Source: Mesorhizobium sp. J428
GTDB taxonomy: Bacteria > Pseudomonadota > Alphaproteobacteria > Rhizobiales > Rhizobiaceae
Length of the DNA: 64,000 nt
NCBI RefSeq assembly: GCF_024699925.1
Contig: NZ_JAJOMX010000001.1
Coordinates: forward strand, 62,001-126,000
Direction of reading: 5' to 3'
Shown here: positions 51,411-60,912 of the stretch, piece by piece
Layout of the letters: each line of letters begins with the position of its first letter
Position numbering within the stretch: the stretch's first letter is position 1
Translations under genes and position numbers: made by a program
Notes under the pieces: model-generated
What the model was told of the DNA's origin: nothing
The model's input: only the letters and a program-made list of their open reading frames with translations
The model's database searches: none

Positions 51411-51434
51411 ATGTCGATAAAATATCGATGACAT
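51411..51434. promoter_or_regulatory. candidate operator between the MarR regulator and the oxoprolinase gene
   Basis: An inverted repeat TCGATA-AAA-TATCGA at 51414-51428 lies within a larger imperfect dyad (ATGTC on the left, GACAT on the right). It sits about 20 bases upstream of the regulator start and 55 bases upstream of the hydrolase start. Such near-perfect dyads are typical MarR operators. Confidence 0.5.
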
Positions 51435-51488
51435 GACCATATTCTCGCGATATGACGATGGCAAGCGTGACCGAGGGAGAATACCGCC

Positions 51489-54400
51489 ATGCAGGAGAGC
51501 TGGGATTTCTGGATCGACCGCGGCGGCACGTTCACCGACGTCATCGGCCGGGCGCCCGACGGCTCGCTGCACCCGCGCAAGCTGCTGTCCGAGAACCCCG
51601 AGGCCTATCGCGACGCCGCCGTGCAGGGCATCCGCGACCTGCTTGGTCTGAAGCCCGGAGAAGCGATCCCCGCCGGCTTGATCGGCGACGTCAAGATGGG
51701 CACGACGGTCGCCACCAACGCGCTTCTGGAGCGCAAGGGCGACCGCGTGCTCCTGCTCGTCACCAAGGGCTTCCGCGACGCGCTGCGCATCGCCTACCAG
51801 GCCAGGCCCGACATCTTCGCCAAGCAGATCATCCTGCCCGAGCAGCTCTACGAGCGCGTCGTCGAGGTGCCCGAGCGGGTGCGCGTCGACGGGACACTGG
51901 AAACAGCGCTCGATCTCGATGCGGTACGCGACGAGGTCGCCGCCGCGAAAGCCGACGGCATCGACGCCGTCGCCATCGTCTTCATGCATGCGTGGAAATA
52001 TCCCAACCACGAAAGCCGCGCCGAGGCGCTCTGCCACGACATCGGCTTCAGCCAGATATCGGTCAGCCACAAGGTCTCGCCGCTGATCAAGCTGGTCGGC
52101 CGGGGCGATACGGCCGTCGTCGACGCCTACCTGTCGCCGATCCTGTCGCGCTACGTGCAGAGGGTGGCGGGGGAGCTTGGCACGACGTCAATCTCCCTCC
52201 TTGAGGGGGAGATTGGCCAACCACAATCCCCTCGCCTCATGTTCATGATGTCCTCCGGCGGCCTGACCGCCGCCGACATGTTCCAGGGCAAGGACGCGCT
52301 GTTGTCCGGCCCGGCTGGCGGTGTGGTCGGCATGGTCGAGACGGCCAGGCTCGCCGGCTTCGACAGGGTCATCGGCTTCGACATGGGCGGCACCTCGACC
52401 GACGTCGCGCATTACGACGGCGAGTATGAGCGCGCCTTCGACACCGAGGTGGCGGGCGTCAGGGTGCGCGCGCCGATGATGCGCATCCATACGGTTGCAG
52501 CCGGTGGCGGCTCGATCCTCCACTATGCCGACGGGCGCTTCCAGGCAGGCCCGGATTCGGCCGGCGCCAATCCCGGCCCTGCCTGCTATCGCCGCGGCGG
52601 CCCGCTCGCCGTCACCGACGCCAACGTCATGCTCGGCAAGCTGCAGCCGGATTTCTTTCCGGCGATCTTCGGCCCGGACCAGAACGAACCGCTCGACACG
52701 GACGTGGTGCGGGCGAAGTTCGCCGACCTGGCCGCCAGAATCGGCGACGGCCGCACGCCGGAAGCGGTGGCCGAGGGCTTCATCACCATCGCGGTCGAGA
52801 ACATGGCGAACGCGATCAAGAAGATCTCGGTCCAGCGCGGCTACGACGTCACCGAATATCTGCTCAACTGCTTCGGCGGCGCGGGTGGCCAGCACGCCTG
52901 CCTTGTCGCGGATGCGCTCGGCATGGAGGCAGTGCTGGTGCATCCATTCTCCGGCCTGCTGTCAGCCTACGGCATCGGCCTCGCCTCCGTGTTCGCCTCG
53001 CGCCAGCAGGCGCTGATCAAGCCACTGACGCAGGACTCGGTGGCGGAGATCGATGCGCTTATCGGGAGCCTCGGCGAGATGGTGTTCGAGGAACTGCGGG
53101 CGCAGGGCGTCCCGGACGACGCCATCGCTTGGCGGCCCGTCCTAATGATCCGCTACGACGGCACCGACACCGCGCTGCCGATCAACTTCGCGGAGCGCTC
53201 GGTCGAGAAGGCCCGCGCCGACTTCGAGGTGGCGCACAAGGCGCAGTTCGGCTTCGTCTACGACAACAAGCCGATGATCGTGGAATCGATCGACCTGCAG
53301 GGGCATGATGGCCGCGTGGCCGGCCGGGACGAGACCGCGCGCGAGATCGTGGACGAGACCCTCGCCGCCCGCCTCACCCGGCCGGTCTTCGCGGAAGGCG
53401 AATGGCGCGACGCCGGCATCTTCCGCCGCGACGAGCTGAAACCCGGCAACCGCGTCGCCGGGCCGGCGCTGATGATCGAGAGCCACCAGACCATCGTGAT
53501 CGAGCCCGGCTGGCAGGCCGAGATCACCGCGCAGGACCACGTGCTCCTGCGGCGCACGATCAAAAAGCGCCGCAAGGCCGCACTCGGCACCGAGGCCGAT
53601 CCGGTGATGCTGGAAGTGTTCAACAACCTGTTCATGGCAATCGCCGAGCAGATGGGCGTCACGCTCCAGAACACCGCCTATTCGGTGAACATCAAGGAGC
53701 GGCTCGACTTCTCCTGCGCCGTGTTCGACCGCACGGGCGCTCTGGTGGCGAACGCGCCCCACATGCCGGTGCACCTCGGCTCGATGGACCGCTCGGTCGA
53801 GACGATCATCCGGCTGAACGAGGGCGACATCCATCCGGGCGACGTCTTCGCGCTGAACGCGCCCTACAATGGCGGCACGCACCTGCCCGACATCACGGTG
53901 GTGACGCCGGTGTTCGACCCGGCCGGCGAGGAGATCCTCTTCTTTACCGCCTCGCGCGGCCACCACGCCGACGTCGGCGGCACAGCCCCCGGCTCCATGA
54001 CGCCGCTCGCCACGACCGTGGACGAGGAAGGCGCGTTGTTCGACAATTTCCGCATCGTCGACCGCGGCCGCTTCCGCGAGAAGGAGCTGCACACCCTCCT
54101 GACAGACCACCCTTACCCGGCCCGCAATCCGCATCAGAACATCGCCGACCTGAAGGCCCAGATCGCCGCCAACGAGAAGGGCGTGGCGGAGCTGCGCAAG
54201 ATGGTCGAGCATTTCGGGCTCGACGTGGTGGAGGCCTATATGGGCCATGTGCAGGACAATGCCGCCGAGAGCGTGCGCCGCGTGCTGCTGTCGCTGCCGG
54301 ACGAGTCGACCTACGACTATCCGACGGACACCGGCCAGACGATCAAAGTGAGGATCACGGTCGACCGCGACAAGCGCGAGGCGACAGTTGACTTCACCGG

Positions 54401-55142
54401 CACCTCGCCGGTGATGAAGAACAACTTCAACGCACCGGAGCCGGTCGCGCGCGCGGCCGTGCTTTACGCCTTCCGCGTCATGGTCGAGGCCAACATCCCG
54501 ATGAATGCCGGGTGCCTGCGGCCGATCAACATCATCATCCCTGATGGCTGCATGCTGCGCCCGACCTACCCGGCCGCCGTGGTGGCCGGCAATGTCGAGA
54601 CCTCGCAGCACGTCACCAATGCGATGTTCGGCGCCATGGGCGCGCTGGCCAATGCGCAAGGGACGATGAACAACCTGACCTACGGCAACGAGACGTATCA
54701 ATATTACGAGACGATCTGCTCCGGCTCGCCGGCCGGCCGCTTCAACGACGGCACGGGCTTCCACGGCACGTCGGGCGTGCACACGCATATGACGAATTCT
54801 CGTCTGACCGACCCGGAAATCCTCGAACTGCGCTTCCCGGTCCTGCTGGAGGACTTCCACATCCGCAAGGAGTCCGGCGGCAAGGGCAACTGGAACGCCG
54901 GCGACGGCACCAGGCGCACCATCCGCTTCCTGGAGACGATGGAATGCGCGATCCTCTCCTCGCACCGCGGCGCGCCCCCACGTGGCGTGGCGGGCGGCGG
55001 CGACGGCCAGGTCGGCAAGACAGAGGTTCGGCGCCTCGACGGCCGGATCGAAACGCTGCGCGCCTGCGACCAGACGGTGCTGGAAGCCGGCGAGGCCGTC
55101 ATCGTCACCACGCCGACGCCGGGGGGATTTGGATCAGTTTGA
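51489..55142 (+). CDS. 5-oxoprolinase/hydantoinase-type fused HyuA-HyuB ATP-dependent hydrolase
   Basis: This 1217-residue cytoplasmic enzyme joins a HyuA-type half (N-terminal, [34 protein letters not shown] and [16 protein letters not shown], an ASKHA ATPase) to a HyuB half (from about residue 690, with [28 protein letters not shown] and [16 protein letters not shown]). It would open a lactam or hydantoin ring with ATP, most likely 5-oxoproline or a hydantoin. A short stretch near residues 235-246, [12 protein letters not shown], is encoded by a palindromic element and looks foreign to the family. The start at 51489 has GGGAG about 12 bases upstream. Confidence 0.92.
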   Translation: MQESWDFWIDRGGTFTDVIGRAPDGSLHPRKLLSENPEAYRDAAVQGIRDLLGLKPGEAIPAGLIGDVKMGTTVATNALLERKGDRVLLLVTKGFRDALRIAYQARPDIFAKQIILPEQLYERVVEVPERVRVDGTLETALDLDAVRDEVAAAKADGIDAVAIVFMHAWKYPNHESRAEALCHDIGFSQISVSHKVSPLIKLVGRGDTAVVDAYLSPILSRYVQRVAGELGTTSISLLEGEIGQPQSPRLMFMMSSGGLTAADMFQGKDALLSGPAGGVVGMVETARLAGFDRVIGFDMGGTSTDVAHYDGEYERAFDTEVAGVRVRAPMMRIHTVAAGGGSILHYADGRFQAGPDSAGANPGPACYRRGGPLAVTDANVMLGKLQPDFFPAIFGPDQNEPLDTDVVRAKFADLAARIGDGRTPEAVAEGFITIAVENMANAIKKISVQRGYDVTEYLLNCFGGAGGQHACLVADALGMEAVLVHPFSGLLSAYGIGLASVFASRQQALIKPLTQDSVAEIDALIGSLGEMVFEELRAQGVPDDAIAWRPVLMIRYDGTDTALPINFAERSVEKARADFEVAHKAQFGFVYDNKPMIVESIDLQGHDGRVAGRDETAREIVDETLAARLTRPVFAEGEWRDAGIFRRDELKPGNRVAGPALMIESHQTIVIEPGWQAEITAQDHVLLRRTIKKRRKAALGTEADPVMLEVFNNLFMAIAEQMGVTLQNTAYSVNIKERLDFSCAVFDRTGALVANAPHMPVHLGSMDRSVETIIRLNEGDIHPGDVFALNAPYNGGTHLPDITVVTPVFDPAGEEILFFTASRGHHADVGGTAPGSMTPLATTVDEEGALFDNFRIVDRGRFREKELHTLLTDHPYPARNPHQNIADLKAQIAANEKGVAELRKMVEHFGLDVVEAYMGHVQDNAAESVRRVLLSLPDESTYDYPTDTGQTIKVRITVDRDKREATVDFTGTSPVMKNNFNAPEPVARAAVLYAFRVMVEANIPMNAGCLRPINIIIPDGCMLRPTYPAAVVAGNVETSQHVTNAMFGAMGALANAQGTMNNLTYGNETYQYYETICSGSPAGRFNDGTGFHGTSGVHTHMTNSRLTDPEILELRFPVLLEDFHIRKESGGKGNWNAGDGTRRTIRFLETMECAILSSHRGAPPRGVAGGGDGQVGKTEVRRLDGRIETLRACDQTVLEAGEAVIVTTPTPGGFGSV
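52190..52214. repeat. short palindromic element inside the oxoprolinase gene
   Basis: A ten-base stem with one T-G pair (AATCTCCCTC with GGGGGAGATT) and loop CTTGA lies in frame within the coding sequence. It resembles small palindromic repeats seen between rhizobial genes and encodes about eight residues, including SLLEGEI, without disrupting the frame. Confidence 0.6.
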
Positions 55143-55148
55143 CCGACC

Positions 55149-55538
55149 CTACTCCAGATTGGTCTGGATCCACCTCGGCGAGTGGTGGATATCGATCGTC
55201 TGCAACCGCCCCGGGCCGAGGTTGACGAAGCGGTGCGGCACGCCGGCGGGCCCGAGCACCGTATCGCCGGCCGCGGCGTCGATCACCTGGTCGCCGACGA
55301 AGAAGCGGGCCCGGCCCTGCGTGATGACGAACACCTCGTCATAAGGGTGGATGTGAAGGACCGGACCGAGGCCCGGTTCGTCATTGCCATAGGTCAACAC
55401 GGTCACTGCCGCGCCGAGGGCCTCGCCGTTCACCGAACCGCGATACGGACCGACCTGCGTGCCGTCAAACAGGCGCGCCTTGGCGGGCGGGCGACCGTCG
55501 GGCGTGACGGTCGCGGGGTCGAAGTCGCGTCGAACCAT
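55149..55538 (-). CDS. small cupin domain protein
   Basis: This 129-residue protein is a single cupin barrel. The first cupin motif is LHIHPYDEVFVITQGRARFF, with metal-binding His/His/Glu, and the second is AGVPHRFVNLG, with a further His. It would bind a divalent metal. The function is unknown; it could be an isomerase, dioxygenase or sensor. It converges on the oxoprolinase gene with six bases between the stops. Confidence 0.85.
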   Translation of the reverse strand: MVRRDFDPATVTPDGRPPAKARLFDGTQVGPYRGSVNGEALGAAVTVLTYGNDEPGLGPVLHIHPYDEVFVITQGRARFFVGDQVIDAAAGDTVLGPAGVPHRFVNLGPGRLQTIDIHHSPRWIQTNLE

Positions 55539-55598
55539 TTGTTCCTCCTGTCAGAACGGGAGGATGGTCGAGACCTTGCGTGGACGCAAGGCGGACGC

Positions 55599-56078
55599 CT
55601 ACGCCGGGGCGCCCGCCAGCATCTCCTCCATCCGCGCATAGCTTGCCTCCATGCCGTGTTCCATGCCGGAGGCGAGCATCGCGGCTCGGGCTTCGGCATC
55701 GGGCAGTGTCATACGCATGGTGAGCAGGGTGCCCTGTCCGTCGGCCTTGAAGTCGGTCTCTACATGGTTGTCGGGGGTCGGGTCGGGCAGGAACATCCGC
55801 TCGACATGGACGGTGCGGCTGTAGGGCTCGACGGCGATGTATTCGCCGGTCAGGTAAAAGCCGCCGCCCTTGCCGTCGCTCCACTCGCAGCGGATCCTCC
55901 CGCCAGGCTTCGGCTCGCTGATGCAGACCGGCATGGTCCAGCCCTCCGGCCCGAGCATCCATTTCTGCATCAACTCTGCCTCGGTGTGTGCCCGGAACAC
56001 GGCCTTCGGCGCGGCTGCGAAGCGGCGGGTGACGACGACATGGGTGTCGCCCTCGATCTTTAAACTCAGTCTGCTCAT
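55599..56078 (-). CDS. SRPBCC/AHSA1 domain protein
   Basis: This 159-residue START/Bet v1-like protein has VVVTRRFAAAPKAVFRAHTE, KWMLGPEGWTMPVC, RIRCEWSDGKGGGFYLTGEY and a final MEEML helix. The AHSA1-type fold binds hydrophobic ligands. It is coupled to the ArsR regulator by an ATGA overlap; this ArsR-AHSA1 pairing is common and suggests a ligand-response unit. Substrate unknown. Confidence 0.88.
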   Translation of the reverse strand: MSRLSLKIEGDTHVVVTRRFAAAPKAVFRAHTEAELMQKWMLGPEGWTMPVCISEPKPGGRIRCEWSDGKGGGFYLTGEYIAVEPYSRTVHVERMFLPDPTPDNHVETDFKADGQGTLLTMRMTLPDAEARAAMLASGMEHGMEASYARMEEMLAGAPA

Positions 56079-56407
56079 CTCTCTCCCTTTCCGTCATCCA
56101 TCGTTGCCAGAAGCGCGTCGAGCCGCGCGTAGTTCCTCGAAAGCGTGTCGCGCAGCCCGATCAGCCAGCGATCGAGTTCATCGATCGCCTCGGGCGCGAT
56201 GCGGCAGTGCCGCTTCGTGCCCTCCGCCCGGCGCATCACCAGGCCGGCCTCCTCCAGCACCTTGATGTGCCGCGAGATCGCCGGCTGGCTCATCGCGAAG
56301 GGCTTCGCCAGTTCCATCACCGTCACCTCCCCGCTCGCCAGCCGGGCGAGGATCGCCCGCCGGGTCGGGTCGGCGAGTGCCGCAAACCCCGCATCGAGAT
56401 CCCTCAT
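56075..56407 (-). CDS. ArsR-family winged-helix regulator
   Basis: This 110-residue regulator has FAALADPTRRAILARLASG, the recognition helix AMSQPAISRHIKVLEEAGLV and a wing RRAEGTKRHCRIAP. No cysteine metal-binding pair typical of metal sensors is seen, so it likely responds to another signal. It is paired with the AHSA1 protein and is probably autoregulated through the dyad upstream. The AAAGGAG ribosome-binding site is at 56423-56417. Confidence 0.9.
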   Translation of the reverse strand: MRDLDAGFAALADPTRRAILARLASGEVTVMELAKPFAMSQPAISRHIKVLEEAGLVMRRAEGTKRHCRIAPEAIDELDRWLIGLRDTLSRNYARLDALLATMDDGKGER

Positions 56408-56428
56408 CCATTACGTCTCCTTTATATA

Positions 56429-56439
56429 AACAACTTGTT
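56429..56439. promoter_or_regulatory. candidate ArsR operator
   Basis: A perfect dyad AACAA-C-TTGTT lies in an AT-rich stretch (TATATAA on one side, TATATAG on the other) about 20 bases upstream of the ArsR gene, where its promoter should be. It is a plausible autoregulatory site. Confidence 0.4.
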
Positions 56440-56479
56440 ATATAGAAGATCGCCTATCGTCAAGCGGTTTTCGACAACG

Positions 56480-56530
56480 CCGTCATCGTCGCGTCATCGA
56501 GGCGTCAACCGCGCGTCATCAGACCTTCAT
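56480..56530 (+). promoter_or_regulatory. array of five Pho-box-like heptamers upstream of btaA
   Basis: Five heptamers recur at exact 11-base intervals: CCGTCAT at 56480, GCGTCAT at 56491, GCGTCAA at 56502, GCGTCAT at 56513 and CCTTCAT at 56524, each separated by four bases. PhoB binds pairs of CTGTCAT-like heptamers with four-base spacers. The array ends 35 bases before btaA. The btaAB operon is known to be phosphate-starvation-induced in Sinorhizobium meliloti, so PhoB control is likely. Confidence 0.7.
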
Positions 56531-56565
56531 AGGCACGGGATCACCGCTCAGCAGGGATTCGCGCC

Positions 56566-57808
56566 ATGACCGACATTTCCGCAGGTTCCGGCATCGCCAC
56601 GCGGCGCCATGTCGGCCGCGCCGTCTACCAGCACAAGGCACTCAGCAAGGACGGCCTGTCGGAGCGCCTGTTCGCGCTGCTCTTCTCCGGCCTGGTCTAT
56701 CCGCAGATCTGGGAGGATCCCGAGATCGACATGGAGGCGATGGAGCTCGGTGCCGGCCATCGCGTCGTCACGATCGCCTCGGGCGGCTGCAACATGCTCG
56801 CCTATCTCACCGCCTCGCCGGCGCGCATCGACGTGGTCGACCTCAATGCCGCCCATGTCGCGCTGAACCGGCTGAAGCTCGCCGCCGCCCGGCATCTGCC
56901 CGGCCAGCAGGATTTCGCCCGCTTCTTCGGCGCCTCGGGCGCGGACCACAACGCGCTCGCCTACGACCGCTTCGTCGCGCCGCATCTGGACGCCGCGAGC
57001 CGCGCCTACTGGGAGAAGCGCGATCTGCTCGGCCGCCGCCGCATCTCGGTGTTCGACCGCAACTTCTACCGCACCGGCCTGCTCGGCTTCTGTATCGCAC
57101 TCGGCCATCGCGCGGCGAAGCTGCACGGCGTCGACCCGGCCGGCCTGATGCAGGCCAAGACGGTTGCCGACCAGAAACGCTTCTTCCGCGAGCAGCTCGC
57201 GCCGCTGTTCGACCGGCGGCTGATCCGCATGGCAACGGCGCGAAAGGCCTCGCTGTTCGGCCTCGGCATTCCGCCGGCGCAAGTACGACGCACTGGTGAC
57301 GGCGGGCAAAGACGGCATGGCCGGCGTGCTGCGCGACCGGCTGGAGAAGCTCGCCTGCCACTTCCCGCTCGCCGACAACTACTTCGCCTGGCAGGCCTTC
57401 GCCCGCCGCTATCCGGCGCAGGGCGAGGCTGCCCTGCCCCGCTATCTCGAGCCGCGCCATTTCGCGGCGATCCGCGCCAATACCGAACGCGTCACGGTCC
57501 ACCACGCCAACTATATCGACCTGCTCGCCGGCAAGCCGGCCGCCAGCGTCGACCGCTACATCCTGCTCGACGCGCAGGACTGGATGACGGATGCCCAGCT
57601 CAATGCGCTGTGGAGCGAGATCACCCGGACCGCGGCACCCGGCGCCCGCGTCATCTTCCGCACGGCGGCCGCGCCGACGCTGCTGCCGGGCCGCGTCTCG
57701 TCCGCGATTCTCGACCAGTGGGACTATCGCGAAGAGCAGTCGCGCGAGCTTTCCGCACGCGACCGCTCGGCGATCTATGGCGGCTTCCACCTCTATGCGA
57801 AACGCTGA
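56566..57808 (+). CDS. btaA: S-adenosylmethionine:diacylglycerol 3-amino-3-carboxypropyl transferase BtaA; frameshifted
   Basis: BtaA makes diacylglyceryl-homoserine, the first step of the betaine lipid DGTS. The N-terminal part (LFSGLVYPQIWEDPEIDM, VTIASGGCNMLAYL, VDLNAAHVALNRLKL) is in one frame. After LGIPPAQ at about 57280 the frame changes to YDALVTAGKDGM, which then runs to GGFHLYAKR. The text GCGCAAGTAC in place of GCGCAGTAC shows an extra A that would account for it. The 1243-base span is one base over whole codons. Restored length is 413 residues, normal for BtaA. The stop is one base before the btaB start. Confidence 0.92.
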
Positions 57809-57809
57809 C

Positions 57810-58466
57810 ATGGCCGTGACCGAGACCCACGCCGCGCTGATGGACGACGTCTATCGCTGGCAGCGGCACGTCTACGACCTGACCCGCAAATACTACCTGC
57901 TCGGCCGCGACAGAATGATCGATCGGCTCGACGCCGGGCCAGGCACCACGGTGCTGGAGCTTGGCTGCGGCACCGGCCGCAATCTCGCGCTCGCCACGCG
58001 CCGGCACCGCCAGGCGCAGCTCTTCGGCCTCGACATTTCGGCGCAGATGCTTGAGACGGCGCAGGCCTCGCTTACCCGCGCCGGCCTCGGCGACAAGGTG
58101 CGCCTCGCCGAGGCGGACGCGACGGACTTCGATCCGCAGGCGCTGTTCGGCCGCGCCGCCTTCGACCGCGTCTATATCTCCTATTCGCTGTCGATGATCC
58201 CCGACTGGAAGCGCTGCGTCAGCCAGGCGATGCGGGTCCTCGCGCCGGGCGGTTCGCTGCATATCGTCGACTTCGGCCGGCAGGAACGCCTGCCGGGATG
58301 GTTCCGCGCCGCACTTCGCGCGTGGCTCGCCAGATTCCACGTCGCCCCGCGCGACGACCTGCGCGAAGTGCTTGAATCGATCTCGCGGCAAACCGGCGCA
58401 AGCCTCGAATATGAATCGCTATTCCGCGGCTATGCAGTGCATGCGATCGTGGGCCTACCCCGCTGA
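57810..58466 (+). CDS. btaB: BtaB, diacylglyceryl-homoserine N-methyltransferase
   Basis: This 218-residue SAM methyltransferase adds the three N-methyl groups that turn diacylglyceryl-homoserine into the betaine lipid DGTS. It has VLELGCGTGRNLALATRR as SAM motif, FGLDISAQML and the acceptor-side YISYSLSMIPDW, with FHVAPRDDLREVL near the C-terminus. The start ATG lies one base after the btaA stop. Together with btaA it forms the DGTS operon, used to replace phospholipids under phosphate limitation. Confidence 0.93.
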   Translation: MAVTETHAALMDDVYRWQRHVYDLTRKYYLLGRDRMIDRLDAGPGTTVLELGCGTGRNLALATRRHRQAQLFGLDISAQMLETAQASLTRAGLGDKVRLAEADATDFDPQALFGRAAFDRVYISYSLSMIPDWKRCVSQAMRVLAPGGSLHIVDFGRQERLPGWFRAALRAWLARFHVAPRDDLREVLESISRQTGASLEYESLFRGYAVHAIVGLPR

Positions 58467-58474
58467 CCGTATGC

Positions 58475-59854
58475 CTAAGGCAAAGCCTTGACCAGCGCTG
58501 CCAAAATCGCCTGCGACTTATAGCCGAGCTTCGAGGGCGTGAGCCCCAGCCGCACGACGACGAGTTGTTTCGACGGCACGATTGCCATCGACTGTCCGTC
58601 ATGGCCGAGCGCCCAGACGGTATCGGCCGGCAGGTCGAAACCGGCATCGGGGTCCTGGCCGTCCGGCGTTCCGGCCGAGGGACCGTTCAGCCACATCTGG
58701 CCCTGGGTGTATTCCGCCGGCGCAGCGCTCGACGGCGCGCGCATCATCGCGGCGTAACCGGCCGGCAGGACCGCCTCGCCGTTCCACAGCCCGTCCTGCA
58801 GCAGTAACTGGCCGAAGCGGGCCCAGTCGCGCGCGGTGGCGTAGAGGTAGGACGAGCCGACAAAAGTGCCGCGCGCATCGGCCTCCAGCACGGCGCTGCG
58901 CATGCCGATCGGATCGAACAGCTCGCGCCGCGGCCAGGCGAGCGCATCGGCGCCGGCCGCGTTCTGCCAGATGCGCGACAGCATCACCGTGGTGCCGCTG
59001 GAATAGGAGAATACCTTGCCGACCTCGTGCGCCAGCGGCTTGGCGGCGGCGAAGGCGGCCATGTCCGGCTCGAGATAAAGCATGCGCGTGACGTCGGTCA
59101 CGTCGCCATAGTCCTCATTGAACTCCAGCCCGCTCGACATCGACATCAGGTCGCGCAGCTTGATCGCGCCGCGGCCGTCAGCCTTCCAGGCCTCGAACAG
59201 GCCGGTGTCGTCGAGGCTCAGTTTTCCCTCGCGCACCAGCGTGCCGATAATGGCCGCCGTCACCGTCTTGGTCATCGACCAGCCGAGCAGAGGCGTGGTC
59301 TCCGAGAAGCCCTCGCCATAGCGCTCACCGACAATCCGTCCGTTCTTGACTACAACTACGGCGCGCAAGCCCGGCCCCATCATGCCGGGATCGTCGAGGA
59401 TCGCCGTGACGGCAGGATCCTGCGACGGCTCGACCGTCTCGCCTTCCGGCCACAGCGCCTGCGAGGCCTCGCCCGCCGCGGCCGGCACGGGCGCCAGCTT
59501 CGCCGCGGCCTCGTCGCCATCCGGCACCGAGGCACAGCCGGCACCTTCGCGCGCCACGGCAAGTCCGCCGCCGAACATGCCGAGAAGGCTCGCATGTGCG
59601 CTCTTGGCCTCGCGATCGACATTCATCGCGATGAGGCCGAGAATCGGATGGCCAGGCGCCTGCACGTCGACCTTCAGCACCTCGTGCTGGTCGCGGTCGG
59701 CGATGAAGACGTTGGAGCAGACGATCTTGGCGGAATAGCCCGCCGCCACCTGGATCAGCGCGGGAGGCGCAACGTAGAGCCAGCCGGCAAAGACCACCAC
59801 GATCACCGCCGCCAGGATCGCCAGCCATTTGAGCAGCTTGCCGATCAGCCTCAT
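58475..59854 (-). CDS. membrane-anchored serine hydrolase (class C beta-lactamase-like)
   Basis: This 459-residue protein has an N-terminal membrane anchor (LLKWLAILAAVIVVVFAGWLYV) and a beta-lactamase/penicillin-binding-like domain from about residue 160. The SxxK motif is in LGWSMTKTVTAAIIG, YSS stands at the usual YxN position (KVFSYSSGTT), and HDGQSMAIVPSKQLVVV lies near the end where family members have the HxG/KTG motif. It may hydrolyse a D-amino-acid peptide, ester or beta-lactam; the substrate is unknown. The start at 59854 leaves a proper anchor. Confidence 0.85.
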   Translation of the reverse strand: MRLIGKLLKWLAILAAVIVVVFAGWLYVAPPALIQVAAGYSAKIVCSNVFIADRDQHEVLKVDVQAPGHPILGLIAMNVDREAKSAHASLLGMFGGGLAVAREGAGCASVPDGDEAAAKLAPVPAAAGEASQALWPEGETVEPSQDPAVTAILDDPGMMGPGLRAVVVVKNGRIVGERYGEGFSETTPLLGWSMTKTVTAAIIGTLVREGKLSLDDTGLFEAWKADGRGAIKLRDLMSMSSGLEFNEDYGDVTDVTRMLYLEPDMAAFAAAKPLAHEVGKVFSYSSGTTVMLSRIWQNAAGADALAWPRRELFDPIGMRSAVLEADARGTFVGSSYLYATARDWARFGQLLLQDGLWNGEAVLPAGYAAMMRAPSSAAPAEYTQGQMWLNGPSAGTPDGQDPDAGFDLPADTVWALGHDGQSMAIVPSKQLVVVRLGLTPSKLGYKSQAILAALVKALP

Positions 59855-60052
59855 ATCCCGCCCCCTGCCTTGGATTTGCCGAACTCGCGCCCGATCCGTG
59901 GCGGCAAGTCTTGGGCGCGGCACGGGGAAAAATCAATGGCGTGCGGATCGGGCCAATCGGCCGAAGTCCTTCCGGCCAGTTTCGCACAATCCCGGCTATC
60001 CATTGTGTTGGCCGCTGCGGCCGATCCGCGGCTGCCTCGCCTCGGAGTATCC

Positions 60053-60844
60053 ATGCGCCGTCTCGCGGCCCTCTTCGTCATTGCAACGCTCGCTGCCTGC
60101 TCGGGCGGCGGACTGCAGGATCTTGCGCCCGGTTCAGCGGACACGCCGGTCGTGTCCGGCCCGCGCTTCGGCGACCGCGACCCACATGACTGGCAGGCGC
60201 GCAAGCCCTGGGACTACGCGGTCCACGGCACGGACGTCTCCAAATACCAGAACAAGGTCGACTGGCACTCCGCCAAGGGAAAGGGCATCTCCTTCGCCTT
60301 CGTGAAGGCGACCGAGGGCGGCGACCGCGTCGACGACAAGTTCCAGGAGCACTGGGCGAATGCGCGCGCGGCCGGCGTGCCCCGCGGCGCCTATCATTTC
60401 TTCTATTTCTGCCGCCCGGCCTCCGAACAGGCCGAATGGTTCATCCGCAACGTGCCGAAGGAGCGCGGCGCGCTGCCTCCGGTGCTCGACATGGAGTGGA
60501 ACCACCTCTCGCCCACCTGCCGGCTGCGGCCGCCGCCCGAGACGGTGCGCGCGGAGATGCGCGTCTTCCTCGACATGGTGCAGAAGCACTACGGCAAGCG
60601 GCCGATCATCTACACCGACCCCGCCTTCTTTGACCGCAACGGCCTGTCGGCCTTCCGCGGCTATCCATTCTGGCTGCGCTCCACCGCCGGCCATCCGACC
60701 GAGAAATACGGCGACCACCCCTTCGTCTTCTGGCAGTATACCGGCACGGGCACCGTACCCGGCATCCCGGGAGACGCCGACATCAACGTCTTCAACGGTT
60801 CTGCTTCGTCCTGGCGCAAATGGCTCCAGGAGAATGCGCATTGA
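60053..60844 (+). CDS. GH25 muramidase lipoprotein
   Basis: This 263-residue protein has a lipoprotein signal (MRRLAALFVIATLAACSGGG, lipobox LAAC) and a glycoside hydrolase family 25 domain. Conserved features are GTDVSKYQNKVDWHSAKG (first catalytic-region Asp), FAFVKATEGG, PRGAYHFFYFCRPAS, VLDMEWN (Asp and Glu of the active site) and IYTDPAFF. It would cleave the MurNAc-GlcNAc bond of peptidoglycan from the outer-membrane side of the periplasm. It starts a run with the MltB-type enzyme 68 bases downstream. Confidence 0.92.
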   Translation: MRRLAALFVIATLAACSGGGLQDLAPGSADTPVVSGPRFGDRDPHDWQARKPWDYAVHGTDVSKYQNKVDWHSAKGKGISFAFVKATEGGDRVDDKFQEHWANARAAGVPRGAYHFFYFCRPASEQAEWFIRNVPKERGALPPVLDMEWNHLSPTCRLRPPPETVRAEMRVFLDMVQKHYGKRPIIYTDPAFFDRNGLSAFRGYPFWLRSTAGHPTEKYGDHPFVFWQYTGTGTVPGIPGDADINVFNGSASSWRKWLQENAH

Positions 60845-60912
60845 TTGGCGGCCATGCCGCATTTATGCCCGGACCGCATGCTGTCACGCACGCAGCAACC
60901 CGGAGACGACCC

